Part shown: positions 9,066-17,783 of the stretch, piece by piece
How positions within the stretch are numbered: position 1 is the first letter of the stretch
How the letters are laid out: every line of letters starts with the position of its first letter
Origin: Undibacterium sp049340185
Lineage (GTDB): Bacteria > Pseudomonadota > Gammaproteobacteria > Burkholderiales > Burkholderiaceae_D
Direction: 5' to 3'
NCBI RefSeq assembly: GCF_049340185.1
Contig: NZ_JBMPPC010000002.1
Location: forward strand, 124,001-188,000
DNA length: 64,000 nt
The notes under the pieces: model-generated
The model's input: only the letters and a program-made list of their open reading frames with translations
Told to the model about the DNA's origin: nothing
The model's database searches: none
Position numbers and translations under genes: made by a program

Positions 9066-9544
9066 GCCGCCTCACCCTCGACCGGGCGTTCACCACGCCC
9101 GTCACCAAACTTGCCCAGTTGCCGGCCGACGCCCTGTTTGACCTGAAGACCGAAGCGGCCGATATCCTGACCGCCGCCAAGGGTCTCATCGAGCACATCG
9201 ACACCGCCGTCGAACTGCGATTCGCCGAACAGGCCCAGACATTGCGCTTCGCAGCCGGCAAGGACACCGGCGTCGTGCATTTCACCGATGGAGCGGTACG
9301 CGTCACCGCCGACCTGCCCAAGAAAATCGAATGGGATCAGGCCAAGCTGGCCGAAATCGTTTCGCGCATTGTCGCTGCAGGCGACAACCCTGCCCAGTAC
9401 GTTGACGTCAGCTATCGCGTGGCTGAGACGAAATACTGCGCCTGGCCAACAGTGCTGCAGGAGCAGTTCACGCCAGCCCGCACCATGAAAACCGGCAAAC
9501 CCGGCTTCCGCCTGGCGCTGATCGATGGTGGAGACACGCAATGA
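9062..9544 (+). CDS. Phage replication-operon protein, unknown function
   Basis: The 160-residue soluble protein is predicted to be mixed alpha/beta. Its middle segment (GVVHFTDGAVRVTADLPKKI) is beta-rich, and the C-terminus (TGKPGFRLALI) is strand-like. It overlaps both neighbours by 4 bp, directly before the Sak4-like ATPase. Similar small proteins occur beside phage annealing ATPases, so a helper role in recombination is possible. I do not recognise a named family. Confidence 0.65.
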   Translation: MSRLTLDRAFTTPVTKLAQLPADALFDLKTEAADILTAAKGLIEHIDTAVELRFAEQAQTLRFAAGKDTGVVHFTDGAVRVTADLPKKIEWDQAKLAEIVSRIVAAGDNPAQYVDVSYRVAETKYCAWPTVLQEQFTPARTMKTGKPGFRLALIDGGDTQ

Positions 9545-10425
9545 GCCTGCCCATCATATCCGCAGACCAGCGGCTCGCCGAAAAGCGCGGCAGCAAGCTG
9601 GTGATCTTCGGCCCATCCGGCATCGGCAAGACCAGCCTGCTCAATACCCTCTCCGCCGAACGCACGCTGTTCGTCGATCTGGAAGCCGGCGACCTGGCCG
9701 TACAGGACTGGACGGGCGACGCGATCCGTCCGCAGACCTGGCAGGAATTCCGCGATTTTGCGGTATTTCTCGGCGGTCCAAATCCGGCACTGCGCGACGA
9801 GCAGCCGTTTTCGACGGCGCACCACCGCTTCGTGTGCGATCAGTTCGGCGATCCGGCTTCGCTGGCGAAATACGACACCTATTTCATCGACAGCATCACC
9901 GTGCTGGCGCGCCTTTGCTTCCAGTGGTGCAAGGGGCAGCCGCAAGCCTTTTCCGAAAAAACCGGCAAGCCGGACAGCCGCGGCGCCTATGGCCTGCTGG
10001 GGCAGGAACTGATCGGTGCGCTGACCCACCTGCAGCACACCCGCGACAAGAACGTGGTGCTGGTCGGCATCCTCGACGAAAAGACAGACGACTTCAACCG
10101 CAAGGTGTTCGTGCCGCAGATCGACGGCAGCAAGACCGGCCTGGAGTTGCCCGGAATCGTCGACCAGGTGATCACGATGACGGCCTTGAAAGCCGATGAC
10201 GGCAGTCTCTATCGCGCTTTCGTCTGCCACACGCTCAATCCGTGGGGCTATCCAGCCAAGGATCGCTCGGGCCGGCTCGACCTCACCGAGGAACCGCATC
10301 TCGGCCGCCTGCTGCACAAGATGGCTGGTCCGGTGCGTCCGGCCGCCGAGCGCCTGCGCTTCGACACGTTGCCATCAACACAAACCCCGCAAGACACCGA
10401 ATCCACTTCACTGCAAGGAATCTGA
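9541..10425 (+). CDS. RecA-fold ATPase, Sak4-like (AAA_24)
   Basis: The 294-residue protein carries a Walker A near residue 28 (GPSGIGKTS), an early aspartate strand (LFVDLEAGD) and a Walker B-like strand (YFIDSIT). This is the AAA_24 pattern of phage Sak4-like single-strand annealing ATPases. The next gene encodes an SSB-like protein, the typical partner of Sak4. The pair probably drives homologous recombination during phage replication. The start overlaps the preceding gene by 4 bp. Confidence 0.82.
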   Translation: MSLPIISADQRLAEKRGSKLVIFGPSGIGKTSLLNTLSAERTLFVDLEAGDLAVQDWTGDAIRPQTWQEFRDFAVFLGGPNPALRDEQPFSTAHHRFVCDQFGDPASLAKYDTYFIDSITVLARLCFQWCKGQPQAFSEKTGKPDSRGAYGLLGQELIGALTHLQHTRDKNVVLVGILDEKTDDFNRKVFVPQIDGSKTGLELPGIVDQVITMTALKADDGSLYRAFVCHTLNPWGYPAKDRSGRLDLTEEPHLGRLLHKMAGPVRPAAERLRFDTLPSTQTPQDTESTSLQGI

Positions 10426-10428
10426 TCC

Positions 10429-11085
10429 ATGAACAACTACAACCACACCAATCCATGGGCCGATTTCAACGACGCCCAGAACCAGCAATCGTATGACGTG
10501 ATCCCGAAAGGCACGCTGGCGCGGGTACGCATGACCATCAAGCCGGGCGGCTACGACCAACCCGATCAGGGCTGGACCGGCGGTTACGCAACCCTCTCCG
10601 ACAAGACCGGCTCGGTCTACCTGAATGCCGAATTCGTCGTGACAGAAGGCGATTTCGCCAAGCGCAAGATCTGGAGCCTGATCGGTCTGTACAGCCCTAA
10701 AGGACCGGACTGGGCCAACATCGGCCGCGCCTTTGTGCGCGCGCTGCTGAATTCGTCGCGCAATCTGCAGCCACAGGATAACGGCCAGCAAGCTGCAGCG
10801 GCGCGCCGGATCCAGGGATTCGCCGATCTCGACGGCATCGAGTTTCTGGCGAAGATCGACGTCGAGAAAGATCAGAACGACGAGCCCAAGAATGTCATCA
10901 AGGTCGCGATCCAGCCGGACCACAAGGACTATGCGCGACTGATGGGTTTGCCGTCCCGTGCTCTCGCCTCGTCCGCAGGCTCGGCCCCGGCAGCGCCGAC
11001 ACCTGTGGCGCCAGCGACTCAACCATCGCGGACTCCACCACCGGCTCCCGCCAACGCACCCGGCCGCCCGAGCTGGGCGCAATAG
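10429..11085 (+). CDS. Phage single-stranded DNA-binding-like protein
   Basis: The 218-residue protein has a beta-rich central region (RVRMTIKPGG, GSVYLNAEFVV, LDGIEFLAKIDVE). The disordered Pro/Ala-rich tail (about residues 180-218) ends in an acidic-free WAQ rather than the classic acidic SSB tip. It follows the Sak4-like gene by 3 bp, the usual place for a DUF669-type SSB functional analogue. Family assignment is moderate, and binding of ssDNA is inferred from context. Confidence 0.7.
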   Translation: MNNYNHTNPWADFNDAQNQQSYDVIPKGTLARVRMTIKPGGYDQPDQGWTGGYATLSDKTGSVYLNAEFVVTEGDFAKRKIWSLIGLYSPKGPDWANIGRAFVRALLNSSRNLQPQDNGQQAAAARRIQGFADLDGIEFLAKIDVEKDQNDEPKNVIKVAIQPDHKDYARLMGLPSRALASSAGSAPAAPTPVAPATQPSRTPPPAPANAPGRPSWAQ

Positions 11086-11097
11086 GAGACCGCTGCC

Positions 11098-12774
11098 ATG
11101 ATGCTCAGACCACGACAACACATCTTTGTCGAGCGCTCGGTAGCGGCGCTCGACGCTCACGGCAACACGCTGGGCGTGGCGCCGACCGGCGCCGGCAAAA
11201 CCGTCATGCTGTCGGCCACCACTGGCCGCATGCTGGCCAACCGCGACGCCAAAGCCTGCATCCTGGCCCACCGCGACGAACTGGTTGCACAGAACCGTGC
11301 CAAATTCGAGCGCATCAACACCGGCGTCAGCACCTCGGTGTTCGACGCCAGAACCAAATCGTGGGATGGCCGCGCCATCTTCGCGATGGTGCAGACCCTG
11401 TCGCGCGACAACCATCTCGATACGATGCCGGAGCTCGACCTGCTGGTAATCGACGAGGCGCATCACGCGGCCTCGGCCAGCTATCGCCGCGTGATCGAGC
11501 GCGTGCTGCAGAAGAATGCGAAAGCCAAGGTCTTCGGCGTCACGGCGACACCGATGCGCGGCGACGGCAAGGGCCTGCGCGAAGTTTTTACCAATGTCGC
11601 CGACCAGATACGCCTCGGCGAACTGATCGCGTCCGGCCATCTGGTGCCGCCGCGCACTTTCGTGGTCGATGTCGGTACCGCCGACGCGCTGTCGCAGGTC
11701 AAGCGAACGGCTTCCGACTTCGACATGAGCGAGGTCGAGGCGATCATGAACAAGACGCCGGTCACCGATGCAGTGATCCGTCACTGGCGCGAAAAGGCTT
11801 CCGGCCGCAAGACCATTGTCTTTTGTTCGACCGTCGCGCACGCCGACAGCGTATGCCAGGCATTCAATACCTCCGGCATCGCGGCGGTGCTGGTGCATGG
11901 CGACCTGTCGGAAGCCGAGCGCAAAACGCGCCTCGCCGCTTTCGAATCCGGCGCCGCCCAGATCGTCGTCAACGTCGCCGTCCTGACAGAGGGCTACGAC
12001 TACACCCCAACTTCCTGCATCGTGCTGCTGCGTCCGAGCTCACACAAATCAACCCTGATGCAGATGATAGGACGCGGCCTGCGCACCGTTGATCCGGCCG
12101 AATATCCAGGCGTGTTCAAGAGCGACTGTATCGTGCTGGACTTCGGCACCGCGACGCTGATGCACGGCCAGCTTGAGCAGGAGGCGAATCTCGACGGTCG
12201 TGAATCTTCATCCGGCGATGCGCCGGTCAAGGAATGTCCTGGCTGCGAGGCGGACGTTCCGGCCGCCTGCCGTGAGTGCCCGTTATGCGGCTTTGTCTGG
12301 GAGCGTTGCGACGACGGGGCCGAGGCGTTGACCGACTTCATCATGACCGAGGTCGATCTGCTCGCGCGCTCCAATTTCCGCTGGTGCGACCTGTTCGGCG
12401 ACGACTGCGCGCTGGTGGCCACGGGCTTCTCGGCCTGGGGCGGCGTGTTCTACCTGAGTGGGCGCTGGCATTCACTGGGCGGCGGCAAGTCCCTGCCGAC
12501 GCGCCTGCTCGGCATCGGCGAGCGTTCGGTGTGCCTGGCGCAAGCCGACGACTGGCTGAACGACCATGAAAACGCCGACTCCGCGCACAAGACCAAGCGC
12601 TGGCTCAACGAACCGCCGACTCCGGCGCAAATGAAATATCTGCCGCTCCAGCATCGCAACGACTACGGCCTGACGCGCTACCAGGCGTCGGCGATGCTGG
12701 CTTTCCACTTCAGCAAGCCACAGATCAAGAATCTGGTGTTCGCTGCCAATGCAGCACAACGGGAGGCGGCTTGA
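11098..12774 (+). CDS. Superfamily 2 DEAD/DEAH helicase, RadD-like
   Basis: The 558-residue helicase has Q-like RPRQ at the N-terminus, Walker A (APTGAGKTV), DEAH box (VIDEAHHA), motif III (VTATP) and a RecA-2 domain with LTEGYDYT and QMIGRGLR. A CPGC-CPLC zinc ribbon (about residues 380-400) follows, then a C-terminal domain with TPAQMKYL. This arrangement is that of RadD/phage replication helicases. It probably unwinds branched DNA during phage recombination or replication. It sits in an operon with SSB and nuclease genes. Confidence 0.88.
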   Translation: MMLRPRQHIFVERSVAALDAHGNTLGVAPTGAGKTVMLSATTGRMLANRDAKACILAHRDELVAQNRAKFERINTGVSTSVFDARTKSWDGRAIFAMVQTLSRDNHLDTMPELDLLVIDEAHHAASASYRRVIERVLQKNAKAKVFGVTATPMRGDGKGLREVFTNVADQIRLGELIASGHLVPPRTFVVDVGTADALSQVKRTASDFDMSEVEAIMNKTPVTDAVIRHWREKASGRKTIVFCSTVAHADSVCQAFNTSGIAAVLVHGDLSEAERKTRLAAFESGAAQIVVNVAVLTEGYDYTPTSCIVLLRPSSHKSTLMQMIGRGLRTVDPAEYPGVFKSDCIVLDFGTATLMHGQLEQEANLDGRESSSGDAPVKECPGCEADVPAACRECPLCGFVWERCDDGAEALTDFIMTEVDLLARSNFRWCDLFGDDCALVATGFSAWGGVFYLSGRWHSLGGGKSLPTRLLGIGERSVCLAQADDWLNDHENADSAHKTKRWLNEPPTPAQMKYLPLQHRNDYGLTRYQASAMLAFHFSKPQIKNLVFAANAAQREAA

Positions 12775-13274
12775 GATGCGCAATCTGTTATCGGCAAGCA
12801 AAGGGTTTCGGCTGGCAGGCGCCGCACATCCGCATTCATCTTCAGATCGACGTCGCGCCCGCTCTACGCCGACGGTTCACCTTCTGCTCCATGCGCTGCC
12901 AGGCGGCATTCTCGCGCATCGTCATCAAAACGGAGGGTCGCATGATTGATCCGTCTGAACTCGAACTTGCGGCACTGCAAAGCTGCCTGGCGCCACTGGG
13001 CGACTACGTCGGCGCGATCGGCATGGATCGGCCGCTGGCCGACTACAGCAAGCGCGAAGTGCAGGGACTGGTCGAAACCATTGTCAGCGCCTATCAGGAA
13101 TACATGATCGACGCGCACGAGCAGATGGCAAAGCGCGATCTCGCCTTCCTGGAAGAAAGGCTGGCGGCTTCTCGGCAAAATTCTCAGAAAAATTCACAGC
13201 AAGCCCCGCAGCAAACCCAACAGCATGGCTTGCAACACAGATCGCTGGCGCGTGGTACGGGAGTGCCGTTCTGA
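12771..13274 (+). CDS. DUF6511 zinc-binding phage protein
   Basis: The 167-residue protein starts at a TTG that overlaps the helicase stop, with GGGAGG just upstream. That start keeps a CxxC at residues 3-6. Together with a CxxxC near residue 45 (FCSMRCQ) it forms a zinc site, as in DUF6511 proteins. The C-terminal half is helical and ends in a Gln-rich tail. Genes of this family lie in phage replication operons, and the function is unknown. Confidence 0.75.
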   Translation: MRCAICYRQAKGFGWQAPHIRIHLQIDVAPALRRRFTFCSMRCQAAFSRIVIKTEGRMIDPSELELAALQSCLAPLGDYVGAIGMDRPLADYSKREVQGLVETIVSAYQEYMIDAHEQMAKRDLAFLEERLAASRQNSQKNSQQAPQQTQQHGLQHRSLARGTGVPF

Positions 13275-14032
13275 TGCTCGACTATAACTCCCAACCGAAA
13301 TTTCACGAGCGCGTCGCCGCCGTGCTGGACGCCGCGCTGCAGGCAGAACGCGACCAACAGGCAGCGCGCACTTATCTCGGTGCATCGCGACTGGGGGTCG
13401 CCTGCGCACGCGCGCTGCAATACGAGTTCGTGCAGGCGCCGGTCGACCCGGAGCGCGAACTGCCGGGACGCACGCTGCGCATCTTCGAGGTCGGCCACAC
13501 GCTGGAGGACCTGGCGATCCGCTGGCTGCGGCTGGCCGGATTCGAAATCTACACCCGCAGGCAAAGTGGCGACCAGTTCGGTTTCGCCGTCGCCCGCGGA
13601 CGCGTGCGCGGCCATGTCGACGGCATCCTTGCCGCCGGACCGGCAGCGCTCAGCATGCTTTATCCCGCGCTATGGGAATGCAAGACGATGAATGACAAGA
13701 ACTGGCGCGATTGCGTGAAACGTGGCGTCGCGCTGTCAAAACCAGTCTATGCGACCCAGATCGCGATCTACCAGGCCTACATGGAACCGGCGGTACCAGG
13801 CATCTCGGCTCACCCGGCTCTGTTCACCGCAATCAACAAGGACAGCCAGGAACTGTATTTCGAGCTGGTGCCGTTCGACGCAGCGCTGGCGCAACGGGGA
13901 TCCGATCGCGCGGTGCAGATCCTGCAGGCAACCGATGCCGGTGAACTGCTGCCGCGCATTGCGCACGATTCGTCCCATTACGAGTGCCGCTGGTGTAACT
14001 GGCAGGAGCGCTGCTGGAGCAAACAGGCATGA
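13274..14032 (+). CDS. PD-(D/E)XK nuclease, Cas4/RecB-like
   Basis: The 252-residue protein shows the core motifs GHVDGI (catalytic Asp) and WECKTMND (ExK), then a conserved QxxxYQAYM helix. A CxxC pair near the C-terminus (CRWCNWQERCW) could hold a metal cluster as in Cas4-like exonucleases. It probably processes DNA ends for the Sak4/SSB recombination pathway. It overlaps the neighbours by 1-4 bp. Confidence 0.83.
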   Translation: MLDYNSQPKFHERVAAVLDAALQAERDQQAARTYLGASRLGVACARALQYEFVQAPVDPERELPGRTLRIFEVGHTLEDLAIRWLRLAGFEIYTRRQSGDQFGFAVARGRVRGHVDGILAAGPAALSMLYPALWECKTMNDKNWRDCVKRGVALSKPVYATQIAIYQAYMEPAVPGISAHPALFTAINKDSQELYFELVPFDAALAQRGSDRAVQILQATDAGELLPRIAHDSSHYECRWCNWQERCWSKQA

Positions 14033-16251
14033 GAAATGGCATCGACTGGTTCGATTTCAACGATGCTGGCGGTCAGGTCAATCCGCGCATGCAGCGGGAA
14101 GACACAGCTGCATTGCGACACGGGCTGTTGGCAGGCATCGATGCGGTTCTGCATTATCTGCTGCCGCAGGGCCGGGTGCGCGGTGGGAAATTCTATGTCG
14201 GCGACACCGATGGCAATCCCGGCAAAAGCCTCGTGGTGGAACTGGCCGGTGAGCATGCAGGGTTGTGGAAAGATTTCGCTTCCGGCGAAGGCGGCGACCT
14301 GTTCGACCTGTGGGCAAGAATCCGGGGCTATTCGATTGAAAGGGATTTTCCTGTTGTTGCGACCGAGATCGGTCAGTGGCTGGGCATGCGTCCGGTCACA
14401 CCCCTTGCCTCTGCCCGGACGGATATCCGCAGTCCGGCCATTGATGAACTCGGCCCCTACACGGCGAAGTGGAACTACACCACGGCCAGCGGTGAGTTGA
14501 TCGCCTGTGTCTACCGCTACGATCCGCCGAGCGGCAAGGAATTCAGGCCATGGGATGTGCGTGCCCGCGCCTGGCGCACGCCCGATCCGCGTCCGCTTTA
14601 TAACCTGCCGGCGGTCGTCAAGTCTACGACCGTGGTGCTGGCCGAAGGTGAAAAGTGTGCGCAGGCATTGATCGGGCTGGGCATTTGTGCGACGACCGCA
14701 ATGAATGGCGCCAAAGCGCCTGTCGACAAGACCGACTGGTCGCCGCTGCGCAACAAGCATGTGCTGATCTGGCCGGACAAGGATAGCCCAGGCTGGGACT
14801 ATGCCGAAGCTGCGGCCCAGGCCATCGTGGCTGCCGGCGCGCTGTCGGTCTCGATTCTTTTGCCGCCCGACGCCATGCCGGAAAAATGGGATGCGGCCGA
14901 TGCCGTCGCCGATGGCTTCGACTGCAAGGCTTTCATCGCAACAGGCGAACGCGCGACGATCAAGGCGGCGCCCGCGTCGCTGCCGGTGTTTTCTCTCGGT
15001 GCGATGCTGGACGATCTCAGTCCTATTCCTGACGACATCATCAATCCGCGCGTGCTCACGCCGGGCGGCATGCTGGTGTTCGGCGGTGCTCCCAAGGTCG
15101 GCAAGAGTGATTTCCTGCTGTCGTGGCTGGCCCATATGGCGGCAGGCGCTCCGTTTCTGGGTATGCGGCCGCCACGTCCGCTGCGCGTGTTCTACCTGCA
15201 GGCGGAAGTGCAGTACCACTATCTGCGCGAGCGGATGCGCGACATCAAGTTGCCGGCATCGCGCATGCTGGAGGCACGCCGCAATCTGGTGGCCACATCC
15301 CAGTTGCGCATGGTGCTCGACGACCATGGCCTGCAGCAGATCATTCCGGCGATTGCGAACGCTTTCGGCGGTGAGAAGCCTGACATCATCGTGATTGATC
15401 CGATCCGCAACGTGTTTGACGGCGGTGACGATGGCGGAGGGGAAAACGACAACGCCGCGATGCTGTACTTCCTCTCGCAACGGGTCGAGCGACTGCGCGA
15501 TGCTGTCAATCCGGAAGCGGGGATCATCCTCGCCCACCATACCAAAAAACTATCGAAGAAGCAGTTTGAGGAAGACCCGTTCCAGGCGCTCGCGGGCGCC
15601 GGCAGCCTGCGCGGTTATTACACCACCGGGATGCTGCTGTTTCGCCCGGACGAAAGCAGGACCACGCGTCAGCTGATTTTCGAGCTGCGCAATGGCCCGG
15701 GCATTCCGACCAAACATGTCGACAAACTCAATGGCGCGTGGTGCGAGCAGGATCCGAACGTCGAACGCCTGGTGAAGCAGGACTATGGCGACAAGCTCGA
15801 TGCCGAGCGCCGGCGCAAGCACGACGTGATCCTGCAGATGCTGTTCGACGAGGCGCAGAAAGGGCGCGCCTACACGGTCGTCCAGTTCGCGGAGAGCTTC
15901 GAGAACCAGGCGGGTCTGGGTGGCCGCTCTACGGTTGCCGAGCGCATCGGTGTGCTGGCTACCAAGGGCTACGTGAAATTTTTTCAGAATCCGCGCGATT
16001 ACGGGCTGACGGCGCCGACCCGCAGCAAGTTCGGCTACCTGTGCGTGGAAGGCATGGCCCTCCTGCGCCCAACCGGGCCGCCTGACCCCGACACGGGCGA
16101 GATTCACGAGGCACCGGTGTCGGTGCTGCCTACCCATTACAAATGCCGCCAAAGCGGCGCAGTACTGCCAGTTGAAAACCCCCAGATCTGGATCTATCAG
16201 GATGAACATCACGAAAGCGAGGAGTACAACGATGACGAAATACATGCATGA
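14029..16251 (+). CDS. Phage primase-helicase (TOPRIM plus RepA-like AAA_25 ATPase)
   Basis: The 740-residue multidomain protein has an N-terminal primase-like region (WKDFASGEGGDLFDLW). A TOPRIM domain follows, with VLAEGEKCAQAL and the DxD motif WPDKDSPG (about residues 200-260). A RecA/RepA-type ATPase domain follows with Walker A GGAPKVGKSD (near 350) and Walker B IIVIDPIRN (near 455). The C-terminus looks like a winged helix. It should prime and unwind DNA at the phage origin. The 3' end overlaps a small gene that contains the iteron-like repeat cluster, so the origin may lie immediately downstream. Confidence 0.85.
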   Translation: MRNGIDWFDFNDAGGQVNPRMQREDTAALRHGLLAGIDAVLHYLLPQGRVRGGKFYVGDTDGNPGKSLVVELAGEHAGLWKDFASGEGGDLFDLWARIRGYSIERDFPVVATEIGQWLGMRPVTPLASARTDIRSPAIDELGPYTAKWNYTTASGELIACVYRYDPPSGKEFRPWDVRARAWRTPDPRPLYNLPAVVKSTTVVLAEGEKCAQALIGLGICATTAMNGAKAPVDKTDWSPLRNKHVLIWPDKDSPGWDYAEAAAQAIVAAGALSVSILLPPDAMPEKWDAADAVADGFDCKAFIATGERATIKAAPASLPVFSLGAMLDDLSPIPDDIINPRVLTPGGMLVFGGAPKVGKSDFLLSWLAHMAAGAPFLGMRPPRPLRVFYLQAEVQYHYLRERMRDIKLPASRMLEARRNLVATSQLRMVLDDHGLQQIIPAIANAFGGEKPDIIVIDPIRNVFDGGDDGGGENDNAAMLYFLSQRVERLRDAVNPEAGIILAHHTKKLSKKQFEEDPFQALAGAGSLRGYYTTGMLLFRPDESRTTRQLIFELRNGPGIPTKHVDKLNGAWCEQDPNVERLVKQDYGDKLDAERRRKHDVILQMLFDEAQKGRAYTVVQFAESFENQAGLGGRSTVAERIGVLATKGYVKFFQNPRDYGLTAPTRSKFGYLCVEGMALLRPTGPPDPDTGEIHEAPVSVLPTHYKCRQSGAVLPVENPQIWIYQDEHHESEEYNDDEIHA

Positions 16252-16516
16252 ATTACCCCAATCCCAGAATCCACGCGTGCCGGATTCTGGATTCTGGCTG
16301 GATGGTCAAACCGATATAAATCAGGGACTTGACGCAGATTCCAGAATCCAGCGGATTCTGGGCTGGATTCTGCGGATTCTGGCAACAACCCCAGAATCCA
16401 TGCGGGTTTGCGCAGGGTTTCCAGAATCCAGTAGTTCACCCTACTACTACGTAGTAGGGAACCCTATGGGTTTCCCTACGCTACGTAGGGCGGTTCTCTC
16501 GCTCGGGGGTGTCTGA
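16232..16516 (+). CDS. Small open frame spanning the iteron cluster
   Basis: The frame has 94 codons, with a strong GAGGAG 8 bp before the ATG, so translation is plausible. It overlaps the primase-helicase end, and its stop overlaps the start of the resolvase gene (TGATG). The DNA repeats inside it fall in different reading frames, so the protein itself is not repetitive. The predicted product has low-complexity stretches (SRIQRILGWILRIL, SSSSPYYYVV). The frame may serve mainly to couple translation across a DNA-level element. Function unknown. Confidence 0.45.
   Translation: MTKYMHELPQSQNPRVPDSGFWLDGQTDINQGLDADSRIQRILGWILRILATTPESMRVCAGFPESSSSPYYYVVGNPMGFPTLRRAVLSLGGV
16264..16430. repeat. 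Cluster of nine 9-bp iteron-like repeats, candidate replication origin
   Basis: CCAGAATCC occurs on the plus strand at 16264, 16341, 16391 and 16421. Its complement GGATTCTGG occurs at 16282, 16289, 16353 and 16374, and a one-base variant at 16365. Eight exact copies in 167 bp, in both orientations, cannot be chance or coding constraint, since frames differ. The cluster directly follows the primase-helicase gene, where lambdoid-type origins and plasmid iterons usually lie. Confidence 0.7.
16444..16490. repeat. Three consecutive small palindromes beside the iterons
   Basis: A perfect 14-bp palindrome (CTACTACGTAGTAG, 16444-16457) is followed by AACCC-TAT-GGGTT (16460-16472) and CCCTACG-CTA-CGTAGGG (16474-16490). 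They may be protein-binding sites, primosome hairpins or mRNA structures controlling the next gene. There is no U-tract, so they are not a terminator. Confidence 0.6.
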
Positions 16517-16983
16517 TGCAAGTCATTCTCACGCTCGATCTGGGCACGGCCACCGGCTGGGCTATCCGCACACGCGACAACGGCATCACCAGCGGCACGC
16601 AATCGTTCAAACCCCAACGCTTCGAAGGTGGCGGCATGCGCTTCCTGCGTTTCAAGCGCTCGCTCACCGAAGTCAAGCAATCAGTCGATGGCATCAACGT
16701 CGTCTACTTCGAAGAGGTGCGCAATCACGCGGGCGTCGATGCCGCGCATGCCTATGGTGGCTTCATGGCGCATCTCACCGCCTGGTGCGAACACCACAAC
16801 ATCCCGTACCAGGGCGTACCGGTAGGCACGATCAAGAAGCACGCGACCGGCAAGGGCAATGCGGGCAAGGACGACATGATCGCCGCCATGCGAAGCAAAG
16901 GCCACGCACCGGCCGACGACAACGAAGCCGATGCGCTGGCGCTGCTGCACTGGGCAATCGATACCCAGGAGGACGCCATATGA
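16516..16983 (+). CDS. RuvC-like crossover junction endodeoxyribonuclease
   Basis: The 155-residue RNase H-fold protein has the first catalytic Asp in LTLDLGTATGWA, an acidic pair in VVYFEEVRNH, the basic stretch GTIKKHATGKGNAGKDDM, and a final acidic motif DDNEADALALL. This is the RuvC/phage resolvase pattern. It should cut Holliday junctions or branched replication products before packaging. The start overlaps the preceding stop, and the end overlaps the next gene by 4 bp. Confidence 0.85.
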   Translation: MQVILTLDLGTATGWAIRTRDNGITSGTQSFKPQRFEGGGMRFLRFKRSLTEVKQSVDGINVVYFEEVRNHAGVDAAHAYGGFMAHLTAWCEHHNIPYQGVPVGTIKKHATGKGNAGKDDMIAAMRSKGHAPADDNEADALALLHWAIDTQEDAI

Positions 16984-17195
16984 AAATCCACAAACAATCC
17001 TACCGCTGTCCGCTGGACCGGCTGCTGGCACAATCCACCGATCTGGACGCGGTCAAGCAAAGCGGCTGGCGCGATCAGCGCATTCTGGTGGTGTCGGAAA
17101 CCGACGAGCGGCTCGATTTCGTCGAGCGCGAATTCGTGCGCCGCCTGGACCAACGTCTCTACGGCTCAACCAGCAACGGAGGGCAGCATGACTGA
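16980..17195 (+). CDS. Small phage protein, unknown function
   Basis: The 71-residue product starts within the resolvase stop (ATGA overlap) and itself overlaps the next gene by 8 bp. The sequence is charged (RILVVSETDERLDFVEREFVRRLDQRLYG) and probably alpha/beta. I recognise no family. Position and coupling support a real gene of the replication operon. Confidence 0.6.
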   Translation: MKIHKQSYRCPLDRLLAQSTDLDAVKQSGWRDQRILVVSETDERLDFVEREFVRRLDQRLYGSTSNGGQHD

Positions 17196-17586
17196 CTGGA
17201 CCATCGAAGCAGTGGCTGAACGACTTATCGACGCGGACCAGATTGCCCGACGCTTGCCACCCGTCCGGGTGCAGGGCTACTACAACGTCTGGCCTTTGTT
17301 TGTACGCACCGAATACGAGCGCATGGCAGGCGACGATCCCCCGCCCCGACGATTTCCACCGGATCCGAAAGCTGTCGACCGCATGCTCGAGACGATGAGC
17401 TGGATGCAGTGGCTCGAACAGGAGCAGCGTCATCTGGTATGGATGCGCGCCCAGCGCTATTCCTGGTCCGACATTGCCAAGCGCAACGCCTGCTCGGTCA
17501 GCACCGCGCAGCGCCGCTGGCAATCTGCCCTGTCGGCGCTCTGCAAGCGAATCAATCAGCCACGAGAGATTGCGGGAAGTGGATGA
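17188..17586 (+). CDS. DUF6362 family protein with HTH
   Basis: The 132-residue protein matches the DUF6362 type. It has an N-terminal AVAERLIDADQIARRLPPVRVQGY, the centre MSWMQWLEQEQRHLVWMRA, and a C-terminal HTH-like YSWSDIAKRNACSVSTAQRRW. It resembles late-operon sigma-like or Q-like regulators in layout, being the last gene before a terminator and the late region. A role in late gene control is inference. Confidence 0.72.
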   Translation: MTDWTIEAVAERLIDADQIARRLPPVRVQGYYNVWPLFVRTEYERMAGDDPPPRRFPPDPKAVDRMLETMSWMQWLEQEQRHLVWMRAQRYSWSDIAKRNACSVSTAQRRWQSALSALCKRINQPREIAGSG

Positions 17587-17736
17587 AATCTGCGGGACAT
17601 TGCTGGCGCATGAGGGAAATTGCGGAAAGTGGGGTCATCCTGGCGTGACGCGTTTCAGGAAAATTAGTCTATGATTTCGGCTATGGTTGCGAAAGCTGCA
17701 TCTGAGCTGAACTGCAGACCAAATCACATTCAAGAG

Positions 17737-17769
17737 CCCGCGACGAGCATTGCTTCTCGCGGGTTTTTC
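17737..17769 (+). terminator. Rho-independent terminator after the replication operon
   Basis: The stem CCCGCGA with TCGCGGG around a 13-nt loop is followed by TTTTT. It ends the replication operon 18 bp before the ParB-methyltransferase gene. That gene must therefore be read through or use its own promoter in the preceding gap. Confidence 0.72.
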
Positions 17770-17783
17770 ATTTCCCGGATCCC

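Noticed and set aside
10408..11898. 496-codon open frame on the minus strand
   Set aside because: Antisense to the SSB-like and helicase genes, which have clear motifs. The predicted protein has shadow composition.
13978..15540. 520-codon open frame on the minus strand
   Set aside because: It lies entirely opposite the primase-helicase gene, has Arg/His/Gln-rich shadow composition, and shows no motif or ribosome site. It is an artefact of high GC at third positions.
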